Part shown: one piece after another, positions 8,649 through 17,396 of the stretch | Layout: each line of letters begins with the position of its first letter | Position numbering within the stretch: the stretch's first letter is position 1 | Assembly (NCBI RefSeq): GCF_004792295.1 | Contig: NZ_SRRY01000001.1 | Coordinates: 1,808,501 to 1,872,500, forward strand | Length of the DNA stretch: 64,000 bases | From: Pseudoalteromonas sp. MEBiC 03607 | Lineage (GTDB): Bacteria; Pseudomonadota; Gammaproteobacteria; Enterobacterales; Alteromonadaceae | Direction of reading: 5' to 3' | Notes under the pieces: generated by a model | The model's input: the letters and a program-made list of their open reading frames with translations, nothing else | What the model was told of the DNA's origin: nothing | Databases searched by the model: none | Made by a program: the position numbers and the translations under genes

Positions 8649-9494
8649 ATGATCAACTTAGATGAACAACGCCTAGTTTCGCTCGAACGCGGTTTTCATA
8701 TTCCACCTAAACCTGAATTATTGAGCCAAATTGCTGATGAAATGCAAAAGTCGGATGCAAGTTTAGATAAAATAGCCCTACTAATTTCAAAAGACATTAG
8801 CCTTTCGGCCTTATTGTTAAAAACTATAAACAGCCCGGTGTTTGGCTTGCAACGCACTATAAGTGATATACGCCAAGCCGCGATGTTTTTAGGCTTAGAG
8901 CAGCTTAATCGGTTGGTAACGATGGCCTTACTTAAGCAAAATTTTAATGGCAATGCCTGCATAAGCCTAGAGCGCTTCTGGGATGAGTCGCTTGAGGTTG
9001 CTAATGCTTGTGTGCTGCTCGGTAATAGTTATAAGTCATTAATGCCAGTAGATGAGCTTTATTCTTTAGGGCTTTTTCATAATGTGGGTATTGCCGCAAT
9101 GGCATTAAAATTTACAGATTATGTCGAGGTACTTAAACAAGCAAATCTAGCTAAAGAGCATGCGATTACAGACCTTGAACAAGCACGCTACCAGTGTGAC
9201 CACGCGGTGATTGGTTACTTTATCTCTGTTTCTTGGCATTTACCTAAGCCACTTTGTCACGTTATTTTAAACCATCATAACACGCACTTTTTAGCGCAAA
9301 ATAATGATGAACAACAACGTATGGCCTATGCCATTTTAAAATGTGCAGAAAGTGCTGTGGATTATGCCCGTCACCAACAGTATTCAAGCGAATGGTTTAA
9401 AATCAAAGAGGCGTGTTTTACTGAGCTTGGTATTGTTGAGCAAGATTTTGCTGATATGGTCGAAGATTACGTCGACAATGCGATGGCAAGTTAA
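8649..9494 (+). CDS. HDOD domain-containing protein
   Basis: The 281-residue protein has the HDOD pattern from its N terminus: IPPKPELLSQIADEM, then DISLSALLLKTINSPVFGL, then IRQAAMFLGLEQL, and a second helical part with SLGLFHNVGIAAM. HDOD domains are HD-related but lack the catalytic metal site, and they act in signalling, often with c-di-GMP or chemotaxis circuits. No effector domain is fused. The start has an AAAGGAGG-like site at 8630-8637. It is monocistronic with its own terminator. Confidence 0.88.
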   Translation: MINLDEQRLVSLERGFHIPPKPELLSQIADEMQKSDASLDKIALLISKDISLSALLLKTINSPVFGLQRTISDIRQAAMFLGLEQLNRLVTMALLKQNFNGNACISLERFWDESLEVANACVLLGNSYKSLMPVDELYSLGLFHNVGIAAMALKFTDYVEVLKQANLAKEHAITDLEQARYQCDHAVIGYFISVSWHLPKPLCHVILNHHNTHFLAQNNDEQQRMAYAILKCAESAVDYARHQQYSSEWFKIKEACFTELGIVEQDFADMVEDYVDNAMAS

Positions 9495-9540
9495 AGCCAT
9501 TTAGTTTTATTTCCTCTTATCTTAACTTCGATGAGTTTGC

Positions 9541-9568
9541 GAGTGGTGAGTTTTCATCACTCTTTTTT
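9541..9568 (+). terminator. intrinsic terminator of the HDOD gene
   Basis: GAGTGGTGA and TCATCACTC pair (one G-U) around a 4-nt loop, with a six-T tail. Confidence 0.8.
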
Positions 9569-10057
9569 AAATAGGCAGAAACTATTCAATATTAAATTTT
9601 CTGGTGTTAGCTGAGTTTTATTTTTCCAAAGAGTCCTTAACATTTCATGTGCTTGTAATAGGCACTAGCAGCGTTTGTTTTATAGACGTTTATTACCCAT
9701 TCCCATTGATTCTTAGTTTTGTTATTGAATAAAAAATTCCCCAAAACAAACACGCGAATGTAATTCTTCAATTCTTAAAAAATACCTATTTTATAAAACA
9801 TTAATATAAGTTAATGATTTTAAGTGTTTTTTAATCTCGAGGTTGCTTGCAGTATGTTTTTTGTCTCTTTTTTGGAATTTAATATTGTTAATATGAAAAA
9901 TTTAAAGAATAAAATATCTTGATTTTATAAAATATTACTACTATTGTAGCCGCAATGTAACAATAAAGTTGTTACCAATTGTTGTTCAAAAGAGCATTTA
10001 TGTAGTTTGTAGTCACAAAATCTCTCACTTTTTAAAAAACGATAGGGTTACATTTCC
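9569..10057. other. long AT-rich intergenic region before the TonB-dependent receptor
   Basis: About 490 bases contain no credible gene in either strand. A candidate sigma-70 promoter is visible at its right end (TTGATT at 9919-9924, 17-bp spacer, TATTGT at 9942-9947), followed by an inverted repeat at 9957-9975. The rest is A/T-rich without obvious repeats. Confidence 0.5.
9957..9975. promoter_or_regulatory. candidate operator of the TonB-dependent receptor gene
   Basis: GTAACAA - TAAAG - TTGTTAC is a perfect 7-bp inverted repeat. It sits just downstream of the predicted transcription start, where a repressor would block the receptor gene. No U-tract follows, so it is not a terminator. Confidence 0.5.
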
Positions 10058-12676
10058 ATGAATAAAAAATTCTCCACGCTAACTGTTTGCATCAAAAAAG
10101 CATTGCTCCCAACTCTTTTACTTGGAACATGTGCACCAGCCTTTGCAGCTGATCAACAAGATGAAAAAAAGAAAGTTACAAAAGAAGATATTGAGCTGAT
10201 AGAAGTTCGCGGCTATGCGGCGTCAGTTGAGAAAAGTATTAATATGAAACGCTTTTCAAACAGCGTAGTTGATGCAGTTTCTGCTGAAGATATTGGTAAA
10301 TTTCCTGATCAAACAGTTGCAGATGCATTGCAACGAATTCCTGGCGTGCAAGTAGAGAAAGACTTAGGCGGTGAAAGCGACCGAGTGAGTATTCGTGGTA
10401 CAGCACCTCATTTAAATATAACGCTGTTAAATGGCCAAAATGTGGCTTCTGCAACGGCTTCGGCATCAATTACACGCCCGTCGCGTGGTTTTAATTACTC
10501 ATTATTACCAGCAGAAATGGTCGATACTCTCGAGGTTTATAAGTCTGCTGAAGCTGACATTGATGAGGGTTCAATTGGTGGCACTGTTGTAGTAAAAACA
10601 CGTAAACCGCTTGATAGTGAAGCTAACTATGCAGCGCTTTCAGTAAAAGCATTCCACTTTGAAAACGCAGATGAAACTAAGCCATACGTGTCTGGTTTAT
10701 ATTCATGGAAAAATGAAGCCCAAGATTTTGGTTTTAATGTTGGCTTCGTGCACAAAGAAACAGCAACGCAGCGTGATAGTAAAGAAGTACGTTTTGGATA
10801 TCGCAGCACAGATGCTAACCAAGATGGTAATGCAGAATTTTATCCTGGGGCAGTGGGTTACAACCGCTACGCAAGTGATAGCGATTTAGATACCGCAACA
10901 GCGACATTCCAATACGCTGCAAATGATAACCTTGATTTTGTTTTCAATAACTTATATTCAAAGTCAGAACATGAATCATATGGCACGTATTCAAGCGGTT
11001 TTATCCTGCAAAATATTGCTAACATTGAGAACCCCGTTATCGTTGACGGTACGGTTGTCGCCGGTGATTTACCAGCACACAATAACTTGGGTTATTATGG
11101 TAATGCGGGCTACCGTGGTGAATTTAAGACTCAAGCTCATGATTTAAAAGTGACTTACAAAGCAGATGATTACACTGTTACAGGTCAGCTAGGTTACAGT
11201 AAAGCTGACGGTGAGGTGAGTGATGTTTATTCAGAGTACTATGCCAATACAAATGCGTCATTTACGTTAGAAAATGGTACGCCAGATGTGACTTTATCGG
11301 CAGATTTAAGCCCACAAGATTACCGTTTAGATTACAACCATAAAAATGACATACTCAATGACTCTGATGAGCTTTATGCGCAGTTTGATGTTGAATATTT
11401 ATTAGACACTGGTTTTTTCACTGCAATTAAAGCGGGTGTAAAGTACCGTGAGCATACAAAAGCTGCCAGTTTGATCAAAGCTAACTATCCAAAAGTGTCA
11501 GCAGCAGGTGAGAGCTTTAATTTGGGTATGTTTGCAAGCGATTCTACTAGCGACGGCATTTTATGGCAGTTTGATAATAACCAGTATGCAGATTGGATCT
11601 CGTCTACTAGCCCAACATCAGGTCCTTATGAGCACCTTGACTACACCTTCGATCTTGAAGAAACCGTTACAGCTGGCTACGTCAAAGCCGTGTTCGAGCA
11701 CAATAAGTGGCGCGGTAATATGGGCGTACGCGCGGTTAAAACAGAGCTTGACTCTCGTTCAGTTGAGTACACAGGACGTAGTTTTGCGCCTGAAAATATT
11801 CAAGATGTATATAGCTCAAATAGCTACGATGACTTCTTACCAAGTGTAAACATTAATTATGACTTTACGGATGATGTTGTGCTTCGCTTTGCTGCGGCTA
11901 AAGTAATGTCTCGCCCTGATTACGATTTTTTATCAGCGCGTAAAAGTGGCTACTGTGCAGCGGCAACAGGCTGTAAAGGTTCACAAGGTAATCCAGACTT
12001 AAAACCTTATCGTTCGACTCAATATGATTTATCAGCTGAGTGGTACTTTAATGAGTCATCAATATTGTCATTAGCTTATTTCTACAAAGATATTGATTCG
12101 TATATCACCAATACAACGATTGAAAAGCAGTGGACATGGACAGACCCTGATACTGGCGTTGAAGAGGTTCGTGATTTCTTAGTGACTCAGCCTCAAAATG
12201 GCCTAGGTGGTGAGAATTCGGGCTTTGAAGTGAACTACACTCAAAAGCTTATGTATGGTTTTGGTATTCAAACCAACTATACATATTCAGATGCTGAACT
12301 AGAGCAAACACCGGAGCAAAAAGCCGCAGGTGAAGAAGCTGTGTTGCCAAACAACTCAGAAGATACTTTTAATGCGACGGTTTATTATGAAAACACTGCT
12401 TTCAGTGCCCGTGTTTCTTATACATATCGTTCAGAATATTTTTATACTAATTACCTTGGCTTAAACCAGTATAAGGATGGTTTTGGTCAATATGATTTAA
12501 ATGTTAGCTATAACATTTCTGAAGATTTTAATCTTATTTTCCAAGCTATTAACTTAACAAATGAAGAGCAAAAAGCGACTTCAGGTAATAGCACAGGTAT
12601 GCCAGATGCTAATCGTCCATTAGCAATTCATGATTATGGTCGTCGCTTCTTGATTGGCGCACAAATGAAGTTCTAA
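10058..12676 (+). CDS. TonB-dependent receptor, TIGR01782-like
   Basis: The 872-residue protein has a signal peptide ending near APAFA (about residue 30), then a plug domain with AEDIGKFPDQTVADALQRIPG (here about 75-95) and a C-terminal barrel ending in a Phe (QMKF). The VVDAVSAEDIGKFPD and ADIDEGSIGGTV patterns are typical of the TIGR01782 group, members of which are often tied to carbohydrate uptake in marine bacteria and xanthomonads. It would import a TonB-energised ligand across the outer membrane. The GHL10 lipoprotein gene follows directly, but an intrinsic terminator separates them. The ligand is not known. Confidence 0.92.
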   Translation: MNKKFSTLTVCIKKALLPTLLLGTCAPAFAADQQDEKKKVTKEDIELIEVRGYAASVEKSINMKRFSNSVVDAVSAEDIGKFPDQTVADALQRIPGVQVEKDLGGESDRVSIRGTAPHLNITLLNGQNVASATASASITRPSRGFNYSLLPAEMVDTLEVYKSAEADIDEGSIGGTVVVKTRKPLDSEANYAALSVKAFHFENADETKPYVSGLYSWKNEAQDFGFNVGFVHKETATQRDSKEVRFGYRSTDANQDGNAEFYPGAVGYNRYASDSDLDTATATFQYAANDNLDFVFNNLYSKSEHESYGTYSSGFILQNIANIENPVIVDGTVVAGDLPAHNNLGYYGNAGYRGEFKTQAHDLKVTYKADDYTVTGQLGYSKADGEVSDVYSEYYANTNASFTLENGTPDVTLSADLSPQDYRLDYNHKNDILNDSDELYAQFDVEYLLDTGFFTAIKAGVKYREHTKAASLIKANYPKVSAAGESFNLGMFASDSTSDGILWQFDNNQYADWISSTSPTSGPYEHLDYTFDLEETVTAGYVKAVFEHNKWRGNMGVRAVKTELDSRSVEYTGRSFAPENIQDVYSSNSYDDFLPSVNINYDFTDDVVLRFAAAKVMSRPDYDFLSARKSGYCAAATGCKGSQGNPDLKPYRSTQYDLSAEWYFNESSILSLAYFYKDIDSYITNTTIEKQWTWTDPDTGVEEVRDFLVTQPQNGLGGENSGFEVNYTQKLMYGFGIQTNYTYSDAELEQTPEQKAAGEEAVLPNNSEDTFNATVYYENTAFSARVSYTYRSEYFYTNYLGLNQYKDGFGQYDLNVSYNISEDFNLIFQAINLTNEEQKATSGNSTGMPDANRPLAIHDYGRRFLIGAQMKF

Positions 12677-12701
12677 TACTCATTTGAGTTTAGTGAAATT
12701 G

Positions 12702-12734
12702 AAGGCACAGCAACATGATTGCTGTGCCTTTTTT
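12702..12734 (+). terminator. intrinsic terminator after the TonB-dependent receptor
   Basis: AAGGCACAGCAA and TTGCTGTGCCTT form a perfect 12-bp stem with a 5-nt loop and a five-T tail. It lies just ahead of the next gene's ribosome site, which argues against any start codon for that gene upstream of 12735. Confidence 0.9.
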
Positions 12735-12746
12735 ATGAGGTTGATC

Positions 12747-14258
12747 ATGTATTTAAAAATTTTATCGCTTTTGAGCATGTGCTTGGTTTTAAGTGCGTGT
12801 AGTTTATTGTCAAAAAATGAAACAACGTATACTGAAAAACAACTGCTTGGTACGATTTACCAACCACAGGTCGCAAGGGAGTTTCGTGCTGCTTGGGTTG
12901 CCACAGTAGCAAACATTAACTGGCCAACTGAGCCTGGGTTAGCTGTTACAGAGCAAAAACGGCAAGCGATTCAAATTCTCGATAAATTACAACAGCATAA
13001 CTTTAATACTGTGATTTTTCAGGTACGCCCGCAAGCAGATAGCTTCTATCAGAGTAGTCGTGAGCCTTGGTCTTATTATTTAACTGGCGAGCAGGGCAGA
13101 GCACCAGTACCATTTTATGACCCGCTACAGTTTTGGATTGAGCAAGCACATAAGCGTGGCCTAAAGATACATGCGTGGTTCAACCCTTATCGAGCCCATC
13201 ATCCTGATGGTGGCCGTGTGTCTGAACACTCTGTGGTCACACGTATGCCAGACCAAGTGGTAAAACTAAAAAATAGTACTTATTGGTTTTTACCAACCGA
13301 TCAAGATGTGGTTGCTCACACCTTAAATACATTAACGGAACTTGTTAAAAATTACGATTTAGATGTTATTCACTACGATGACTACTTTTATCCTTACCCT
13401 TCTTATAATGAAGGCGAAGATTTCCCTGACGCATTACAATATCAGGCTTATGTAAAAGCGGGCGGCAAGTTAACAGTTGCAGATTGGCGTAGAGAAGCGG
13501 TCAATCAATTTGTTAAACGCCTTTATGCTCGTGTTAAAGAAACTAAACCCCATGTGTTAGTTGGCATTAGCCCATTTGGTATCTACAGACCCAATAATCC
13601 AGACTCAATTCGTGGCATGGATCAGTACGAGAAGCTCTATGCGGATGCTAAGTTATGGCTAAACGAGGGGTGGCTTGATTACTTAACTCCACAATTGTAC
13701 TGGCCAATAAACCAGTACGCGCAAAGTTATCCACTGCTGGTAAATTGGTGGCAAACACAAAACACCAAACAACGTCATTTATGGCCGGGTATTAACGCAC
13801 TTCGGTCGTTTGATACAGCGGGTGTCGATGAAGTGGTTAATCAGCTCATGATTAACCGAGGATTTTTAGCATCGCCAGGGACTGTTTTTTGGAATGTTGC
13901 GGCGCTTGACGGTAGTCGATTAATGAGTGATGCGTTAGCAAAAGGCGTGTTTCAGCACCAAGCATTAATACCGCAAACCCCTTGGATAGACATGCCAGCG
14001 GTTGAGCCATTTAAAGTTTCATATGAACGTTCAGCAAATCACATTGAGCTATCTTGGCAGCATGTAAATGAACCACAAGTAACGCAGAGCTTGGTGTATT
14101 TTAAATACGGTGACGATTGGCATTATCAGCTTTATGCAAACAATAAACATACGCTCAAAGTTGCTACAGAAAAAGAGCAACAAACATTAACAACAATTAA
14201 AGTAATAGCCGTTGACAGATTAGGTAATCAGAGTGATGCAGTTCAATTAGAATTTTAG
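12747..14258 (+). CDS. GHL10 family glycoside hydrolase lipoprotein (DigH-like)
   Basis: The start at ATG 12747 gives a 503-residue protein with a clean lipoprotein signal (lipobox LSAC, Cys18) and a TGAGG site upstream; a longer frame from 12684 would run through the terminator. The catalytic region shows REFRAAWVATVANINWP, then VIFQVRPQADSFY, HAWFNPYRAHHP and VIHYDDYFYPYP, which are hallmarks of GHL10 (PF02638) barrels. E. coli DigH (YddW) of this family cleaves denuded peptidoglycan glycan strands. A C-terminal Fn3-like region (about 415-503) follows. A role in cell-wall turnover is likely, but polysaccharide degradation linked to the neighbouring receptor is also possible. Confidence 0.88.
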   Translation: MYLKILSLLSMCLVLSACSLLSKNETTYTEKQLLGTIYQPQVAREFRAAWVATVANINWPTEPGLAVTEQKRQAIQILDKLQQHNFNTVIFQVRPQADSFYQSSREPWSYYLTGEQGRAPVPFYDPLQFWIEQAHKRGLKIHAWFNPYRAHHPDGGRVSEHSVVTRMPDQVVKLKNSTYWFLPTDQDVVAHTLNTLTELVKNYDLDVIHYDDYFYPYPSYNEGEDFPDALQYQAYVKAGGKLTVADWRREAVNQFVKRLYARVKETKPHVLVGISPFGIYRPNNPDSIRGMDQYEKLYADAKLWLNEGWLDYLTPQLYWPINQYAQSYPLLVNWWQTQNTKQRHLWPGINALRSFDTAGVDEVVNQLMINRGFLASPGTVFWNVAALDGSRLMSDALAKGVFQHQALIPQTPWIDMPAVEPFKVSYERSANHIELSWQHVNEPQVTQSLVYFKYGDDWHYQLYANNKHTLKVATEKEQQTLTTIKVIAVDRLGNQSDAVQLEF

Positions 14259-14310
14259 TTGAGGCTGTACTGCGTGTCCCCTAATTTGTTACGCTTTATA
14301 AAACTAAAAA

Positions 14311-15075
14311 ATGGATTCTAAAGTGAAAGCAGTTTTGTTAAGTGCAATCGTACTGATTGGTAGCTCTTATTCATCATGGGCTACTGCCGCAACAAAGCAT
14401 ATCAAAATAGTAAAACCTGTGGTTGCAGCGTTTAAAGCAGGGGATAAAGCGGCGATTGCAGAACGAGTCCACTATCCATTGCAGCGTAAAGCCCCTCTTA
14501 AAGACATTGAGAATAAGCAAATGCTTATCGATAAATTTGAGCAGGTATTTGATCAGCAATTTGTTGAGTCGATAGCTAACTCAAATATTCGTCATGATTG
14601 GGAGATGATGGGTTGGCGCGGCATTATGTTTGATTCAGGCAAACTTTGGTTAGACTTTGATGGCTCTATTTGGGCTGTGCCCTATCAATCAGATGCAGAA
14701 AAAACATTACGCGAAGCGCTTATTGAAGAGCAAAAACAAGCTTTACACGAAACCCTTCGCGAATTTACTCAGCCGATACTAACTTGGAAGACAAAAAAGC
14801 ATTTAATTCGTATTGATGAGTTGGCAGAAAATCAATACCGCTATGCGGCTTGGGATATTGAACAATCAATGCTGGATGAGCCAAGATTGGTGATAACAGG
14901 GGGCACGTTAAGCTTTGATGGTAGTGGCGGTAACCATTTTTATACATTTATGAATAACGGCTATCGCTATGTGTGTCATGTTATCGTGCTAGGTACTGAA
15001 CAATCTCCGGCAGGGCAATTAGAAGTATTTAAAAATAATGTACAGATTTTGTCTGAGCCTGCTTTGGGTTTTTAG
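14311..15075 (+). CDS. secreted protein of unknown function
   Basis: The 254-residue protein has a signal peptide (hydrophobic core about 6-20, likely cleavage near SWATA). The mature part starts with VVAAFKAGDKAAIAERVHYPL, resembling an NTF2-like or DUF-type periplasmic domain, followed by WRGIMFDSGKLWLDFDG and a Trp-rich C-terminal half with FDGSGGNHFYTF. I do not recognise a named family. The ribosome site before ATG 14311 is weak; GTG 14323 is an alternative. It lies 50 bases after the GHL10 gene, on the same strand, and may be cotranscribed. Confidence 0.75.
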   Translation: MDSKVKAVLLSAIVLIGSSYSSWATAATKHIKIVKPVVAAFKAGDKAAIAERVHYPLQRKAPLKDIENKQMLIDKFEQVFDQQFVESIANSNIRHDWEMMGWRGIMFDSGKLWLDFDGSIWAVPYQSDAEKTLREALIEEQKQALHETLREFTQPILTWKTKKHLIRIDELAENQYRYAAWDIEQSMLDEPRLVITGGTLSFDGSGGNHFYTFMNNGYRYVCHVIVLGTEQSPAGQLEVFKNNVQILSEPALGF

Positions 15076-15124
15076 GTGTTTTTGCTTACTTTGAACTACA
15101 CTTACTTTTTTAAAGGAGTAAGTT

Positions 15125-15358
15125 ATGAGTACAAAATTTTGGATTTTAAGAGCCACTAGAGTTTTCACGCTGGTGGCTATTTTATTGTTTATGGTAGAAA
15201 TCCTTAAAGGTCACGACACACAAAGTGCATTGAGTTTTGCATTACTTTGGTCATTTATTGCAACGGCAATTTTTATCGCAACCCGTTTATATCACTCATC
15301 AAAAGGGCGACATTGTGCACTTTGTAATGACACCCCGGATGATAAAAAAGCCAGTTAA
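15125..15358 (+). CDS. small two-helix membrane protein
   Basis: The 77-residue protein has an excellent AAAGGAG ribosome site. It contains two hydrophobic helices (about 13-29 and 35-52) and a cytosolic tail with a CALC motif (Cys-x2-Cys) that could bind metal. Family not recognised. Its TAA stop shares the TTAA tetranucleotide with the stop of dgkA on the opposite strand, so the two genes end on top of each other without a terminator between them. Confidence 0.7.
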   Translation: MSTKFWILRATRVFTLVAILLFMVEILKGHDTQSALSFALLWSFIATAIFIATRLYHSSKGRHCALCNDTPDDKKAS

Positions 15359-15735
15359 CTTAGGTTGTAAACAAATACACCGCCCCATACTAGCGCACAA
15401 ATTGTAAGAGCAATAAGTACGGCTGCTGACCCCAAGTCTTTAGCTAGGCCTGATAACGGATGAATTTCAAGGCCTATGCGGTCTATTGCTGCTTCAATTG
15501 CCGTATTGACCACTTCAGCAAACATCACAAATAGCACAGATACAAGCAGCATGATTTTCTCATACAGGGTAATTTGCCAGATAAAAACCACGGCTATGGC
15601 AAGGACCAATAGTATCAGCTCTTGTTTAAAAGCAGATTCATGTTTTGCTAACCACGTGAATGCACGTTGGGAATTTTTAAATGCAAGGCGAATACGTTTA
15701 ATGCCTATGGGTTTGTTAGTGCTATCAAATTGCAT
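15355..15735 (-). CDS. dgkA: diacylglycerol kinase
   Basis: The 126-residue protein matches prokaryotic DgkA in length and carries the signature EVVNTAIEAAIDR (about residues 70-82) between transmembrane helices. DgkA phosphorylates diacylglycerol to phosphatidic acid in the inner membrane. It lies 20 bases downstream of eptA in the same direction. EptA-type and LtaS-type enzymes release diacylglycerol from phospholipid donors, so its position as third gene fits recycling of that by-product. Confidence 0.93.
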   Translation of the reverse strand: MQFDSTNKPIGIKRIRLAFKNSQRAFTWLAKHESAFKQELILLVLAIAVVFIWQITLYEKIMLLVSVLFVMFAEVVNTAIEAAIDRIGLEIHPLSGLAKDLGSAAVLIALTICALVWGGVFVYNLS

Positions 15736-15755
15736 AGTATGAAATCTCTATTTCG

Positions 15756-17381
15756 TTAGCTTTGTTTTGAGCAAGCATAAAAAATGTCTTGCTCAGGATT
15801 ATATTTAGTACTTCCGACATGGGTTAAGCCAAGTAGGGTGTCAAAAATGTTATCGTGTGAAAAAGCATGGTTACGCTGTTGTTCAATACATTGGTTAAAG
15901 CGGCTATCGGCTAGCTTATTACTCCAAAATAGCATAGGCACTTGAGTTTGCTCTTTTGGCGCTAATGCATATGGAAAACCGTGTAAATACAAACCTTTTT
16001 CACCTAACGACTCACCATGATCAGAGACATATAGCAGTGATTTATCATCCGCTTTACTGTCTTTAAGCAAGTTAATTAGTTTACTCAGCACTAAGTCGGT
16101 ATAAGCAATGGTATTGTCATAGGTGTTTGTGAGTTGCTCGCTGCTACAATTTTGGATATCGCTACGTGGGCAGTCAGGCAAAAATTTAGTGTCTTTTTTT
16201 GGGTAGCGGCGATAGTAGGTTGGCCCATGTGAACCAATCATATGTAACACCACTAGTTGGTGCTTTGCATTACTCTTGGCAAGTGTTGCTGCTAACTCAT
16301 CAACGAGTACCTCATCAAAACAGTAATGGCCATCACAAAGTGGATTGCTCTTTGTCGGTTCTATCGTTTGTGATTTAACACGTACACAAACCCCTTTGCA
16401 GCTGCTGTTATTATCAATCCATGTTACTTCAACTCCACTTCGTTGAATGATATCAAGCGCATTCTCTTGGCTTTGTGCTATGCGTGAATCATAGCTGTTG
16501 CGGTCTAATCGAGAGAACATGCAAGGTACAGAAATTGCGGTTGCTGTACCGCATGAACTAACATTACTGAAATATTTTACCCCAAGCTTAGGTGTATTTT
16601 GATTGGTTGGTTTTTCATAACCTTGCAGTGAAAAATTGGCAGCTCGTGCTGTTTCGCCTACTACCATAATGGTGAGTGAGCTTTGCTGCTTAGCCAATAA
16701 ATGCGGTGTTTTATCTAATACTTTAAATGGTAAAGGTGGATAAAAATAATTATCGCGCAAGTACTTATAACCTGCAGTGTAAAATGCAAAAGGAGTTATG
16801 TAGCTCGTTAATTGGCGGTTATTACGCCCTACAGAGGCATAATCTTTATAAAATGGTACCGCAATAATGGCTACAACGATAACAGCTGCAAGGTTTAATA
16901 GCGCAAAGCTTTTTAGGCGTTCGCGAAAGTGGCCAACAATCTTAAAGCGAGAAAACAAATAGGCTGGCAGCACCCCAAGCACACCAATAAAAGCGATCAC
17001 TTGTACATTCAGGTATGAAAATGCCTCACCTGAATTTGTTTCTAAGACATTTTGCAGCATGCTTTTATCGAAGATCACGCCATAGTTCAAAGTGGCATAA
17101 AACAGCAGTGACGAGAGCACCACGCTTGTCAAAAGTATGGGCTTTACAAAGGTGATTAACGACAGCCAACTTAGCACCATTGCCGTCAATGCCAATAAGA
17201 AAAACGGCACGGTTATTATGAATAACCAGTCGACATGCCCAGGCTTGGCTGCCGCCTCAAAGACGTTATATAAAAATAAGCCGTTAAAAGCGATAACTAA
17301 ATATAAAGACACTAGCCAGACAAATTGGCTGTAGCTAACGGGCCATTTTTTAGTAAAAAGTTGTTTGATTTGCATACTCAT
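15756..17381 (-). CDS. eptA: lipid A phosphoethanolamine transferase
   Basis: The protein (541 residues from the ATG best placed behind GAGGA; ATGs at 17387 and 17375 are alternatives) has five N-terminal transmembrane helices and a periplasmic alkaline-phosphatase-like domain. The catalytic Thr lies in VVGETARAANFSLQGY, and metal-site motifs SHGPTYYRRYP and SDHGESLGEKGLYLHG are intact, as are multiple cysteines for the disulfides seen in EptA/MCR enzymes. It transfers phosphoethanolamine from phosphatidylethanolamine to lipid A, which lowers the net negative charge and binding of cationic peptides. The gap to the upstream LtaS-like gene is about 15 bases, so the two are one operon. Confidence 0.93.
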   Translation of the reverse strand: MSMQIKQLFTKKWPVSYSQFVWLVSLYLVIAFNGLFLYNVFEAAAKPGHVDWLFIITVPFFLLALTAMVLSWLSLITFVKPILLTSVVLSSLLFYATLNYGVIFDKSMLQNVLETNSGEAFSYLNVQVIAFIGVLGVLPAYLFSRFKIVGHFRERLKSFALLNLAAVIVVAIIAVPFYKDYASVGRNNRQLTSYITPFAFYTAGYKYLRDNYFYPPLPFKVLDKTPHLLAKQQSSLTIMVVGETARAANFSLQGYEKPTNQNTPKLGVKYFSNVSSCGTATAISVPCMFSRLDRNSYDSRIAQSQENALDIIQRSGVEVTWIDNNSSCKGVCVRVKSQTIEPTKSNPLCDGHYCFDEVLVDELAATLAKSNAKHQLVVLHMIGSHGPTYYRRYPKKDTKFLPDCPRSDIQNCSSEQLTNTYDNTIAYTDLVLSKLINLLKDSKADDKSLLYVSDHGESLGEKGLYLHGFPYALAPKEQTQVPMLFWSNKLADSRFNQCIEQQRNHAFSHDNIFDTLLGLTHVGSTKYNPEQDIFYACSKQS

Positions 17382-17396
17382 AGTCATTCCTCATCG

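Noticed and set aside
12684..12746. Longer N terminus of the GHL10 protein
   Set aside because: It would run through an intrinsic terminator and bury the lipoprotein signal.
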